DNA from: a virus | DNA: 26,658 nucleotides | IMG/VR virus record: IMGVR_UViG_3300032288_006545 | Location: 1 to 26,658 of that record | Reading direction: 5' to 3' (one strand) | Shown: in pieces, positions 12,372 to 18,262 of the stretch | Layout: each line of letters starts with the position of its first letter | Numbering within the stretch: the first letter of the stretch is position 1 | Made by a program: the position numbers and the translations under genes | Notes under the pieces: generated by a model | Seen by the model: the letters and a program-made list of their open reading frames with translations, nothing else | Told to the model about the DNA's origin: nothing | The model's database searches: none

Positions 12372-12532
12372 TATTAAATCCTCAATCAAGAACTGATTCC
12401 AGAGTGTTTTTCAACGAACATATTTCTGATATTTTTTCATCCAAATATGCATATAGTGAAAGTTGGAGAAAAAGTTTCTGCATGTCAGACTGGAATGATC
12501 AGAATATCTATCATGTAGTTTGGGGAGTTTAA
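12368..12532 (+). CDS. WSR-family small protein, short variant
   Basis: 54 residues. MILNPQSRTDSRVFF, 'YAYSESWRKSFCMSDWNDQ' and the end 'YHVVWGV'. Three Trp. The CWS motif is replaced by 'ESWRK', and the C-terminal Trp is 3 residues from the stop. TTTGGGGAGTTTAAA at the end is a strong ribosome site for the following TTG-start membrane protein. Ribosome site of this gene: GGGGG within the previous terminus, 18 nt away, or TAGAGA nearer. Confidence 0.66.
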   Translation: MILNPQSRTDSRVFFNEHISDIFSSKYAYSESWRKSFCMSDWNDQNIYHVVWGV

Positions 12533-12533
12533 A

Positions 12534-12674
12534 TTGGAATACTGGTACTTTCTCGGCGGTTGTTTTTTCGGGTCTTGCATTAGCTCCGTTTTACTTTATA
12601 GTTGGTCATTCAATATGTTAAAAGAAGTGAGTGAAAAATATCATATAACAGTAAGGCCTAAAGAAGAGGAGTGA
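12534..12674 (+). CDS. Small one-helix membrane protein (TTG start)
   Basis: 46 residues. 'YWYFLGGCFFGSCISSVLLY' (3-22) is a Gly/Cys-rich hydrophobic segment, followed by a charged cytoplasmic-type tail 'EVSEKYHITVRPKEEE'. TTG is the only start that includes the helix and has GGGGAG 6 nt upstream. GAGGAG at its end serves the next family member. It is similar in plan, but not in sequence, to the other tiny membrane proteins in the run. Confidence 0.58.
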   Translation: MEYWYFLGGCFFGSCISSVLLYSWSFNMLKEVSEKYHITVRPKEEE

Positions 12675-12678
12675 TGCC

Positions 12679-12861
12679 ATGATTTTCAAAACCAACTCTA
12701 ATTCACTTAGTGCATTATTCCAAAATTCTGGACATAGGTCAAAGTCATGGTATAAAACTTCAGGCTCACACAGAAAGAACGCCTTTAATACTTGGGCATA
12801 TTCTTGGGACTTTTGCAGGTGGTTGCCTAAGTGGTCAAGAAATTGGAGAGGCAATATATAA
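12679..12861 (+). CDS. WSR-family small protein
   Basis: 60 residues. MIFKTNSNSLSALF at the start, 'HRSKSWYKTSGSHRK', 'NTWAYSWDFCRWLPKW' and the end 'SRNWRGNI'. Six Trp, one Cys. GAGGAG 8 nt before the ATG. The terminus and the junction (AATTGGAGAGGCAATATATAATG) parallel those of 11206 and 11804, with TAATG in place of ATGA. Confidence 0.73.
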   Translation: MIFKTNSNSLSALFQNSGHRSKSWYKTSGSHRKNAFNTWAYSWDFCRWLPKWSRNWRGNI

Positions 12862-12977
12862 TGCTAACAGTTGAAGATATTTTTTGTTTAGGGCTTGCCA
12901 CATTTTTGATTTGTGGCATACTATTGTGGTTGGGTGAATTTATTGTCGGCATAATCAAAGACTGGCTGAGAGGTTAG
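12861..12977 (+). CDS. Tiny one-helix membrane protein (38 residues)
   Basis: MLTVEDIFCLGLATFLICGI, then LLWLGEFIVGIIKDWLRG: hydrophobic from 7 to 31 with short charged ends. Coupled upstream by TAATG; GGAGAGG is 12 nt before the ATG. It follows a family member directly, as at 3440 and 7644. Confidence 0.6.
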   Translation: MLTVEDIFCLGLATFLICGILLWLGEFIVGIIKDWLRG

Positions 12978-12979
12978 CA

Positions 12980-13201
12980 ATGCGTCAGTTCTATAGAATA
13001 CTAGGACAAGTAGTCGAAGTGTTTCATAACGAAAACTACTCTTCTTTTCCTTGGAACTTCCGCATTTACACGGAAGATGGAAGTGTTATATTTTTTGCTG
13101 GTATTCCGAATAGATGTGAAACCAAACAAAGTGCCTTGATGAGAGCATACTACAGAGCTAAATGGATTGCTGATGGCAGCTATAACAAAAGGTATGCTTA
13201 A
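12980..13201 (+). CDS. Small protein, unknown function, not WSR family
   Basis: 73 residues. 'FYRILGQVVEVFHNE' and 'FRIYTEDGSVIFFAGIPNRC' read as beta strands, then 'SALMRAYYRAKWIADG' as a helix. It has normal composition for a small folded phage protein. It begins 2 nt after the previous stop, with GAGAGG upstream. No family recognised. Confidence 0.68.
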   Translation: MRQFYRILGQVVEVFHNENYSSFPWNFRIYTEDGSVIFFAGIPNRCETKQSALMRAYYRAKWIADGSYNKRYA

Positions 13202-13202
13202 A

Positions 13203-13292
13203 ATGGAACTTATAGGAATACTTTTGGCTTTCATTGTAGTAGCCAATTCATTTTATTGGGTCGGCAGGACTTTTGGTAGAGACTTACAATGA
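13203..13292 (+). CDS. Tiny one-helix membrane protein (29 residues)
   Basis: MELIGILLAFIVVANSFYWV then GRTFGRDLQ: one hydrophobic helix (3-20) and a polar end. It is 1 nt after the preceding stop and overlaps the next gene by ATGA. Very short; support comes from coupling on both sides and repeated occurrence of this protein type in the run. Confidence 0.52.
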   Translation: MELIGILLAFIVVANSFYWVGRTFGRDLQ

Positions 13293-13432
13293 CAGAAAAA
13301 CAAGTATTAAACAAAATAGATGAATGGCACACCTCTAATTCGGAAGTGCCCTTGCATGATTTTTTGGGATGGACTTTTCTAGAATACTACGCTTATGTTA
13401 AAACAGGTGTGATTCCAGAGACAAAGCAATGA
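13289..13432 (+). CDS. Conserved small phage protein with 'LHxFLGW' motif
   Basis: 47 residues. 'EVPLHDFLGWTFLEYYAYVK' and 'TGVIPE' match a tiny protein common in phage genomes (L-H-[ED]-[FY]-L-G-[MLW]-[ST]-x-x-E-[YF]), whose role is not known to me. Two short helices are likely. Coupled at both ends by ATGA. It is one of the few genes in this run that can be tied to a wider phage family. Confidence 0.72.
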   Translation: MTEKQVLNKIDEWHTSNSEVPLHDFLGWTFLEYYAYVKTGVIPETKQ

Positions 13433-13596
13433 TCTGCCGCCTTGTTCACTTTTCTTTTATAGAATGCTGGAGCGATGATAAAAGTTATTCCAGAAATTGG
13501 ACTTTAAGGAAGCGTCAATTTTCCTCTAGCCCCATCGGTTACAGGGCTTGGCACAATGGTTTTGTTATGTCTTATCAATGGAAAAAAAGCATATGA
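13429..13596 (+). CDS. WSR-family small protein
   Basis: 55 residues. MICRLVHFSFIECWSDDKS, 'YSRNWTLRKR', 'YRAWHNG' and the end 'MSYQWKKSI'. CWS at 13-15 and SRNW at 21-24 sit exactly at the consensus places, making it one of the most regular members. Four Trp. Coupled by ATGA both upstream and downstream; its final Trp codon is in CAATGGAAAAAAAGCAT before the next ATG. Confidence 0.73.
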   Translation: MICRLVHFSFIECWSDDKSYSRNWTLRKRQFSSSPIGYRAWHNGFVMSYQWKKSI

Positions 13597-13766
13597 TTCA
13601 CAGAAGAATTAAAATCTCCTTCTTGGGATGTTGGAGTCATATGGAATCCAAATCAAGGTCTTGGAGATATTCAATTTTCAATGAGAATTATGGTTGTGGT
13701 TTTGGCACAGAAGGCTATGAAGTGTCATTTCATTGGAACAAAGATTTATGTTGCACAGACATGTAG
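13593..13766 (+). CDS. WSR-family small protein
   Basis: 57 residues. MIHRRIKISFLGCWSHMES, 'KSRSWRYSIF' and 'YEVSFHWNKDL' followed by a short extra tail CCTDM. It aligns with its upstream neighbour at 13429 through F-[IL]-x-CWS (10-15) and SR-[NS]-W (21-24), which suggests a local tandem duplication. Three Trp, four Cys. This is the last member before two membrane-protein genes. Confidence 0.73.
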   Translation: MIHRRIKISFLGCWSHMESKSRSWRYSIFNENYGCGFGTEGYEVSFHWNKDLCCTDM

Positions 13767-13787
13767 TTTGCTGAAAAGAGGATGCAA

Positions 13788-13928
13788 ATGAATGCCAAAA
13801 TTAAAAGTGAGATTTGTTTTTGGATTGTTTTTACAATCTTAGTTTTTGGTATAATATACAGGAGACAAGTTTTAGAGTTTTTTGCCATGTGCATCGGCAT
13901 AGGATATAATGTGGGAATTAAACCGTGA
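13788..13928 (+). CDS. Small membrane protein (46 residues)
   Basis: MNAKIKSEICFWIVFTILVF then GIIYRRQVLEFF and a glycine-rich end. One helix at about 9-23, then a basic RR stop-transfer. The ATG at 13788 is preferred over the one at 13782 because AAGAGG is 5 nt before it. Its stop overlaps the GTG of the next membrane protein (GTGA). Confidence 0.57.
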   Translation: MNAKIKSEICFWIVFTILVFGIIYRRQVLEFFAMCIGIGYNVGIKP

Positions 13929-14044
13929 AATATCTAAAAATTTCAATTTATTTGTTTTTGATTTTGTGTTTCTTGGCGTTCATACTTTTTGTAGGATATT
14001 TAAGAGCATTAGGTGGTTGGGCATACGGTATTGGTCCAAGATAG
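13925..14044 (+). CDS. Small membrane protein (39 residues, GTG start)
   Basis: Residues 5-25 are hydrophobic (KISIYLFLILCFLAFILFVG), followed by 'YLRALGGWAYGIGPR'. GTG overlaps the previous TGA. Together with 13788 it forms a pair of coupled one-helix proteins. The similarly Gly/Tyr-rich ends ('CIGIGYNVGIKP' and 'WAYGIGPR') hint at common origin or partnership. Confidence 0.55.
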   Translation: MKYLKISIYLFLILCFLAFILFVGYLRALGGWAYGIGPR

Positions 14045-14069
14045 ATTATAATGGTGGCCGGAATGCATC

Positions 14070-14261
14070 ATGAAATTCCAGCATAAAAACTTCTGTTCAA
14101 AAGAATTTAGCGAAACTCAACGATTTAGTTGGTGTTGGAAAATAATTTGTAGATGTTCGGCACCATTTAATGACAAAGGTATGCCAAGATCATTCAGCTT
14201 TTCATTTAGTTTGCCTTGCTGTTATGATGTTGCTAAAGATATTTTCCCAAGGGGATTCTAA
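14070..14261 (+). CDS. WSR-family-like Cys/Ser/Phe-rich protein
   Basis: 63 residues with six Cys, eleven Ser and ten Phe. 'QRFSWCWKIICRCSAP' is the Trp/Cys core; 'SFSFSFSLPCCYDV' is a Ser-Phe alternation. It lacks the terminal Trp and is followed by an unrelated gene, where TGG-based coupling is not seen. CCGGAA is the nearest upstream purine-rich site, about 8 nt away, inside a minimal 11-codon ORF. Confidence 0.6.
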   Translation: MKFQHKNFCSKEFSETQRFSWCWKIICRCSAPFNDKGMPRSFSFSFSLPCCYDVAKDIFPRGF

Positions 14262-14268
14262 ATACTTC

Positions 14269-14649
14269 ATGATAACATTCAAACAATTTATAGAAAACAA
14301 ATTTGAAGATCAACAGTTTACAGACCAAGATGGTGCTTATAGTGTCATAGATTTAATTGATTATGCACAGAAAAACAAAAAGCCAGAAGAAATAAAAGTA
14401 AAAGAGTTAATGCATAATTTAGAACCTTCTACCGAAGAAACAGGCAGCGATGTTCCCGGTTCTCCTGAATTTATTGCAAGGGCTGAAAAAGCATCTTTGG
14501 AATTTCCAATTTTAGTTATAAAATATTCTGATGGACTGTGGATTGCTGATGGTGTCCATAGATTATGGAAAGCCGTGCAACAAAAACAAAACTACATAAA
14601 AGGTTACATATTGAACAAAGACGAAATATACCCGTTTAAAAGGAATTAG
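14269..14649 (+). CDS. ParB/Sulfiredoxin-like domain protein with capsid-targeting-like tag
   Basis: 126 residues. The start MITFKQFIENKFEDQQ resembles the T4 internal-protein leader (Y/F-x-x-F-I-x-E). The C-terminal half has 'FPILVIKYSDGLWIADGVHR' and 'LWKAVQQKQNYIKGYIL', the strand, G-x-H-R turn, helix and strand order of ParB N-terminal/sulfiredoxin-like nucleotide-binding domains that phages commonly encode. In-frame upstream ATGs would cut into the previous gene; AAGGGGA is 14 nt away. If the tag works as in T4, the protein would be carried in the head and delivered with the DNA. Domain call is good, tag role inferred. Confidence 0.75.
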   Translation: MITFKQFIENKFEDQQFTDQDGAYSVIDLIDYAQKNKKPEEIKVKELMHNLEPSTEETGSDVPGSPEFIARAEKASLEFPILVIKYSDGLWIADGVHRLWKAVQQKQNYIKGYILNKDEIYPFKRN

Positions 14650-14655
14650 GGTTTA

Positions 14656-14865
14656 ATGCCATTCCCCCACAGAAGATTTAATCAAAGTTACTGGCATTCC
14701 AGAACAAACTCTAAAATTAGAGATTCCCATATTTGCAATTGCTGGGAATTTAACAATTTGAATTCCAGAAGTTGGACTTTAAATTATTATCGTAATAGTT
14801 TATCCTTGATAACTAGCTTTGGTGGAAGATTATTTGTTGGGAATCGTAATGTTCAAAGTGCATGA
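14656..14865 (+). CDS. WSR-family small protein
   Basis: 69 residues. MPFPHRRFNQSYWHSRTNSK, 'HICNCWEFNNLNSRSWTLNY' and an atypical tail 'FGGRLFVGNRNVQSA'. The motifs are CWE and SRSW; the usual C-terminal HW motif is absent, and the ending runs over the start of the next gene by 17 nt. AAGGAATTAGGG provides the ribosome site. Confidence 0.68.
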   Translation: MPFPHRRFNQSYWHSRTNSKIRDSHICNCWEFNNLNSRSWTLNYYRNSLSLITSFGGRLFVGNRNVQSA

Positions 14866-15049
14866 CAGTTTTTCTTCGGTTTTTGGCTATGAGGTTCATC
14901 GTGCAGAGCTATTTACAATAAACCAACTTACTCCATCAACTCATAGCAGGCATTGGACTCAGTCTTATTTTTATAACAAAAGTTTTGAAACTTGTGGATA
15001 TTATTGGATTTTATTCCACATGTCTTTGTGCTGGAACAAAAATTGCTAA
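14849..15049 (+). CDS. WSR-family small protein, last of the main operon
   Basis: 66 residues from the ATG with TTGGGAA 6 nt upstream; longer starts read through the previous gene. 'FKVHDSFSSVFGYEVHR', 'STHSRHWTQSYFYN' and the end 'FHMSLCWNKNC'. Here the SRHW motif is central and the end is CWNKNC. Three Trp, three Cys. A bidirectional terminator lies 38 nt after the stop, closing the run. Confidence 0.68.
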   Translation: MFKVHDSFSSVFGYEVHRAELFTINQLTPSTHSRHWTQSYFYNKSFETCGYYWILFHMSLCWNKNC

Positions 15050-15087
15050 AAATGCATAAGGTATGCAAAAACTGCATTAAATGAATT

Positions 15088-15122
15088 AACCGCAAACATT
15101 ATTTGAATAAATGTTTGCGGTT
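15088..15122. terminator. Bidirectional terminator between convergent genes
   Basis: AACCGCAAACATT / AATGTTTGCGGTT, a perfect 13-bp stem with a 9-nt loop, between the end of the plus-strand small-gene run and the end of the minus-strand fibre gene. A-rich and T-rich flanks suit both directions. Confidence 0.8.
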
Positions 15123-15144
15123 TAAAAATATAAAAGTATTAAAT

Positions 15145-16089
15145 TTAAACTATAGCTGTAACATCGACGCTTTTCCAAGCACCGCCAACATAAACTTCTA
15201 TATTGCCAGTTGCTGTATTGTAGCAGAACATGCCATTAGTTGGAGTGCCAGCACCTGCATCTCTTGTGGTTGCATTGGCGTATACCGGCATCCTTGGCAT
15301 GGAATTCAGGTAGATGTGACCCTCTCTGCCCGATCCGGTGTTGAATCCCGATGTCATGTTGATATCACCACCCCTGCTTGTGCCAGAACTGCTGCCAGCG
15401 GTCATGTTCAGGTCGCCGCCACGCCCGTTGACCGATCCACTACCGGAATAGATGTTAACATCACCACCATTAGTATTAGTAGTGGAGAGCGAGTTCCCGG
15501 CAGATATCTGAACAGATCCGGCCTCTGGACTGTCTTCCGAGCCGTCACCGTTACCGCTGTCGCCCGCCGTGATCGTGACGCTGCCTGCCTGTCCATCGTC
15601 CCCTGCATTCCCTGCGGTGATGCTTACGCTGCCACCATCGCTATCCCCTATTCCATTGGATGCATCGCCACCGTTAATGTTTACACTACCAGCATCACTA
15701 TTGTTGGCAACATCGGCATCTCCACCACGAATGTTTACATTTCCAGCGTTTGCATCTGGACCGTCCCCGGTATTACCAGCACTAATATTAACATTGCCAC
15801 CCTCGCCATCACCGTTTGCTGCGCCAGCGTAAATATTAATGCTACCACCATCAGCATCAATGCCATTAGCAGCAGCAGGATATCCTGCGCCAGCTTCAAT
15901 GGTGATGCCAACCGCATCAACAGCAGATGCTGTCCCATCTGCTGTTGAAATTACTATTGCTTGTGTTAAACTTTCGAATATTTTACTTACATTTTGTAAA
16001 TTGTCTGGTTTCACAACATCATTTATGATTTTTGGATAAACATCTGCTGCTGAACCCGGTCCTGTGCCTTCTGTAGAAGCTGCTCCCAT
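15145..16089 (-). CDS. GGxVNI-repeat fibre-like protein
   Basis: 314 residues. Residues 80 to about 250 contain at least ten units of the form (G/A)-G-[SND]-[VIL]-[NST]-[IM]-x-[AGS]-G, for example GGNVNISAGN, AGNVNIRGGD and GGDVNIYSGS, separated by Gly/Asp/Asn/Ser loops of 5-12 residues. This is what a right-handed beta-helix or collagen-like fibre shaft looks like. The C-terminal 60 residues ('MPVYANATTRDAGAGTPTNG' then 'MFCYNTATGNIEVYVGGAW') match the tip module seen at the ends of many phage tail or capsid fibres. GGGAG precedes the ATG. The repeat segment is clearly GC-richer than its surroundings. Likely a virion fibre; target unknown. Confidence 0.85.
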   Translation of the reverse strand: MGAASTEGTGPGSAADVYPKIINDVVKPDNLQNVSKIFESLTQAIVISTADGTASAVDAVGITIEAGAGYPAAANGIDADGGSINIYAGAANGDGEGGNVNISAGNTGDGPDANAGNVNIRGGDADVANNSDAGSVNINGGDASNGIGDSDGGSVSITAGNAGDDGQAGSVTITAGDSGNGDGSEDSPEAGSVQISAGNSLSTTNTNGGDVNIYSGSGSVNGRGGDLNMTAGSSSGTSRGGDINMTSGFNTGSGREGHIYLNSMPRMPVYANATTRDAGAGTPTNGMFCYNTATGNIEVYVGGAWKSVDVTAIV

Positions 16090-16171
16090 AATTATCTCCC
16101 TTTAAAAAAACACCCTAGATATATATTGATTTTTTTAATTTTGTTCTGGTCTTTTTTTTTGCAAATTATTT

Positions 16172-16180
16172 TGTTAACAT
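16172..16180 (+). promoter_or_regulatory. Extended -10 promoter element
   Basis: TGTTAACAT matches TGn-TAnnnT, 20 nt before the ATG at 16200. No good -35 is present, which is acceptable for extended -10 promoters. It is the first plus-strand signal after the convergent terminator. Confidence 0.4.
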
Positions 16181-16199
16181 AAAAACATGAGGATTTAAA

Positions 16200-16355
16200 A
16201 TGAACAACGACCGTAGCTATGTATTCAATGGCTGGCATCCGATGACAAGTCACGCATCTTTCATTCGGGTTTACAGCCGATCACTTTTTGTTGGTATTTG
16301 TTTCAGATGTAGTGTTTTTAACGAAGATTTAATTGAAAGTAATTGGCGGGATTGA
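16200..16355 (+). CDS. WSR-family small protein, isolated copy
   Basis: 51 residues. MNNDRSYVFNGWHPMTSHAS, 'FIRVYSRSLFVGICFRC' and the end 'IESNWRD'. Two Trp, two Cys. GAGG is 7 nt before the ATG. It stands alone, not chained to another coding gene, but keeps the S-N-W terminus, with AATTGGCGGG there; the terminus is therefore not kept only for coupling. Confidence 0.64.
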   Translation: MNNDRSYVFNGWHPMTSHASFIRVYSRSLFVGICFRCSVFNEDLIESNWRD

Positions 16356-16364
16356 AAACCACTA

Positions 16365-16392
16365 TTGCTTTTTATTCTTTTTGCTGTACACT
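16365..16392 (+). promoter_or_regulatory. Sigma70-like promoter for a possible small RNA
   Basis: TTGCTT, a 16-nt spacer, then TACACT. Transcription would begin near 16399 and meet a strong terminator about 100 nt later, before any sizeable ORF. Confidence 0.4.
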
Positions 16393-16398
16393 TGAATT

Positions 16399-16501
16399 GT
16401 CGGTATCCCTTGTTGGGAAATTGATGATAGGAATCCTTCGGGAAACCTTTCCGAGTACATAAAGACCCTAGCCAGCATTTGGCTGGGGTCTTTATGTTTT
16501 A
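16399..16501 (+). ncRNA. Candidate ~100-nt structured RNA or leader
   Basis: Between the predicted promoter and terminator there is no ORF longer than about 13 codons. The sequence contains TCCC-TTGTT-GGGA and TCC-TTCG-GGA (a UUCG-type tetraloop) hairpins before the terminator stem. This could be a small RNA or a read-through-controlled leader for the 16511 gene. Boundaries are estimates. Confidence 0.3.
16457..16501 (+). terminator. Strong intrinsic terminator, 17-bp stem
   Basis: Arms at 16457-16473 and 16481-16497 (core AAAGACCCTAGCC / GGCTGGGGTCTTT) pair along their full length with one G-U, around loop AGCATTT, and are followed by T residues. The next ATG is only 14 nt downstream. Confidence 0.88.
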
Positions 16502-16510
16502 AGGTGCTAT

Positions 16511-16705
16511 ATGTTACACAAAAACACAAGTTGGTCTTCCATATGCCTTTTTAACACTGGCTATATGTTTAGTTTTGCTTTCATAGGAGATATGGATTTC
16601 AGTTTTCATTGGCAATTGCAACATCAAGCATCTGAAGATTTAGCAATTAGGCGATGTTTTAGTTTGGGTAATTACAGGGGTAGAAGTTGGTTAAATGATA
16701 CTTAA
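16511..16705 (+). CDS. WSR-family small protein, isolated copy
   Basis: 64 residues. MLHKNTSWSSICLFN, 'MDFSFHWQLQHQASED' and the end 'YRGRSWLNDT'. Three Trp, two Cys. The FHW motif is central and RSW is terminal. AAGGTG is 6 nt before the ATG, directly after a strong terminator, so expression would need read-through or a promoter inside the hairpin region. It lies before the glycan-modification genes. Confidence 0.66.
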   Translation: MLHKNTSWSSICLFNTGYMFSFAFIGDMDFSFHWQLQHQASEDLAIRRCFSLGNYRGRSWLNDT

Positions 16706-16763
16706 AATTAATTAAAAACCAACCAATACATAAACTATATTTATAATAATTAGGAGATAATTC

Positions 16764-17270
16764 ATGAGTGAAACAGCAGCCGCAAGACCACTTCTTGCAC
16801 AATATTGTAATGGGTTGGGAATTGATATGGGATTTGGAGGATCAGCAATAGTTCCAACTGCTTTGACATTTGACATGCCAAAAAGTTATTGTCCTAGTTT
16901 CGAAGGGCATAAACAAATTTTTCGTGGTGACTGCAAAAACTTGAGTTTTATTTGTGACGATGTTTTTGATTATGTATATTCATCACATCTTTTGGAAGAT
17001 TTCTCATATGCTGAACTTGTTCCAATTTTAACTGAATGGAGAAGAGTTTTAAAGGCAGGCGGTTTTTTGGTTACGAATTGTCCTGACCAACAGAAATTTT
17101 TAAATCATTGTGCAAAAACTGGACAGCCTCTAAATTTGGCACATAAAGAGCAAGATTTTTCTTTGGATAATTTTAGAAAAGTTGCAAATAAAGTTGGAAA
17201 ATGGAAAGAAATTTTTGTTGAACCAAATGCTGGAGCTTATTCTTTCTACTTAGTTTTAGAAAAAGTCTGA
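16764..17270 (+). CDS. Class I SAM-dependent methyltransferase (type 11-like)
   Basis: 168 residues. 'GLGIDMGFGGSAIVP' (17-31) is the SAM-binding motif I, 'DVFDYVYSSHLLEDF' (about 71-85) is motif IV, and 'EWRRVLKAGGFLVTNCP' (92-108) is the post-motif typical of Methyltransf_11. It is shorter than usual at the N-terminus. GGAG is 8 nt before the ATG. It is followed after 2 nt by the glycosyltransferase-like gene, so it probably methylates a sugar or lipid in the same pathway. Family is clear, substrate inferred from neighbours. Confidence 0.82.
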   Translation: MSETAAARPLLAQYCNGLGIDMGFGGSAIVPTALTFDMPKSYCPSFEGHKQIFRGDCKNLSFICDDVFDYVYSSHLLEDFSYAELVPILTEWRRVLKAGGFLVTNCPDQQKFLNHCAKTGQPLNLAHKEQDFSLDNFRKVANKVGKWKEIFVEPNAGAYSFYLVLEKV

Positions 17271-17272
17271 AA

Positions 17273-18253
17273 ATGAAAATACATGTATTGTCTCCGTATG
17301 AAAATGGATATATTTGCCCAGTTATTAATAATTTAATTTTTAGCAGATTGCCAAATGTTACTGGAAATCAGGCACATGCAGATGTTGTCATATTGCCAAT
17401 TTTTCTTAAAGATCTGAAGTTAAACAAATGTATTTTAAATATAAAAAAGCCATATATCATAATTGATTTTATAGAATATGGCGTTTTATGGGATCCGAAA
17501 CTTATGCCAACACATATAATTGGAGAAAACACCAATAATTTTAATTTTTTGAAATCTGATGATTGGGTTGAGTTAGAAAATTTTGTTAAATGTAATCCAC
17601 CAAGGTTATATTTTAAAAGAGAACTAAAAAAAGAAGATCAAAGAGAAAGAGTATTGCCAATAGAATATCCTTGTGGGCACAATATTAAAAATATACAATC
17701 AAAAAATGATTTTAATAATAGAAAAATTGAAGTTTTTTTTTGCTGGGGGTTGTCACATAAGTCTAGACCTTACTTACATGGAGAAATATATAAAAATAGC
17801 TATGAAAAAGGCATAAACATTATGAGTAGTTGGGAAACATGGAATTCAACTTTTTTAAGTGATGTAGAAAAAACAAGAACAAAAAAAATATGGGCTCCCA
17901 TACACACACATCATAGTGCTAGACTGCCAATTAACAAAATAATTGAATGGAATGAAAAATCTAAAATATCTGTATCTCTTTATGGTTGTGGACGGAAATG
18001 CTTCAGGCATGGAGAATGCGTTGGGACAATTATGGCAAAGCAAGATGATGGTCTGAGTTGGGCACATCCTTGGAAGCATGGAGAAAACTGTGTACTACTA
18101 AAAGAAGATAATCTTTTTGAAGATTTATATTCTGCAACGATGAGGGATGATTTGTATGAGATTTATGTTGCATGCAATAATAATATGAGACATTATTTAT
18201 CAGAAAATTATATAAATAATCATGTAGTGTTTCAAATAAAAAAATATTTATGA
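17273..18253 (+). CDS. Glycosyltransferase-like (exostosin-like) protein
   Basis: 326 residues. It begins 'MKIHVLSPYENGYICP', a Rossmann-type first strand. The C-terminal domain has 'KISVSLYGCGRKCFRHGECV', 'GLSWAHPWKHGENCVLL' and 'EDNLFEDLYSATMRDDLYEI', which resembles the nucleotide-sugar-binding half of exostosin-like GT-B enzymes (G-x-G-R, a conserved W-x-H-P-W region and a final helix). No ribosome site is obvious; it is spaced 2 nt after the methyltransferase. Context with two methyltransferases and a pyruvyltransferase-like protein supports a role in glycan assembly. The family call rests on memory of motifs and is moderate. Confidence 0.55.
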   Translation: MKIHVLSPYENGYICPVINNLIFSRLPNVTGNQAHADVVILPIFLKDLKLNKCILNIKKPYIIIDFIEYGVLWDPKLMPTHIIGENTNNFNFLKSDDWVELENFVKCNPPRLYFKRELKKEDQRERVLPIEYPCGHNIKNIQSKNDFNNRKIEVFFCWGLSHKSRPYLHGEIYKNSYEKGINIMSSWETWNSTFLSDVEKTRTKKIWAPIHTHHSARLPINKIIEWNEKSKISVSLYGCGRKCFRHGECVGTIMAKQDDGLSWAHPWKHGENCVLLKEDNLFEDLYSATMRDDLYEIYVACNNNMRHYLSENYINNHVVFQIKKYL

Positions 18254-18262
18254 AAGATAATT

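Noticed and set aside
9224-15049. Idea that TGA is recoded as Trp, given the Trp richness
   Set aside because: TGA is the working stop in most ATGA overlaps, and reading through would fuse out-of-pattern sequence; Trp is encoded by TGG.
15103-15948. Long plus-strand ORF of 281 codons opposite the fibre gene
   Set aside because: It is antisense to clear GGxVNI repeats; its openness follows from the GC-rich repeat on the other strand, and it has no ribosome site or recognisable domain.
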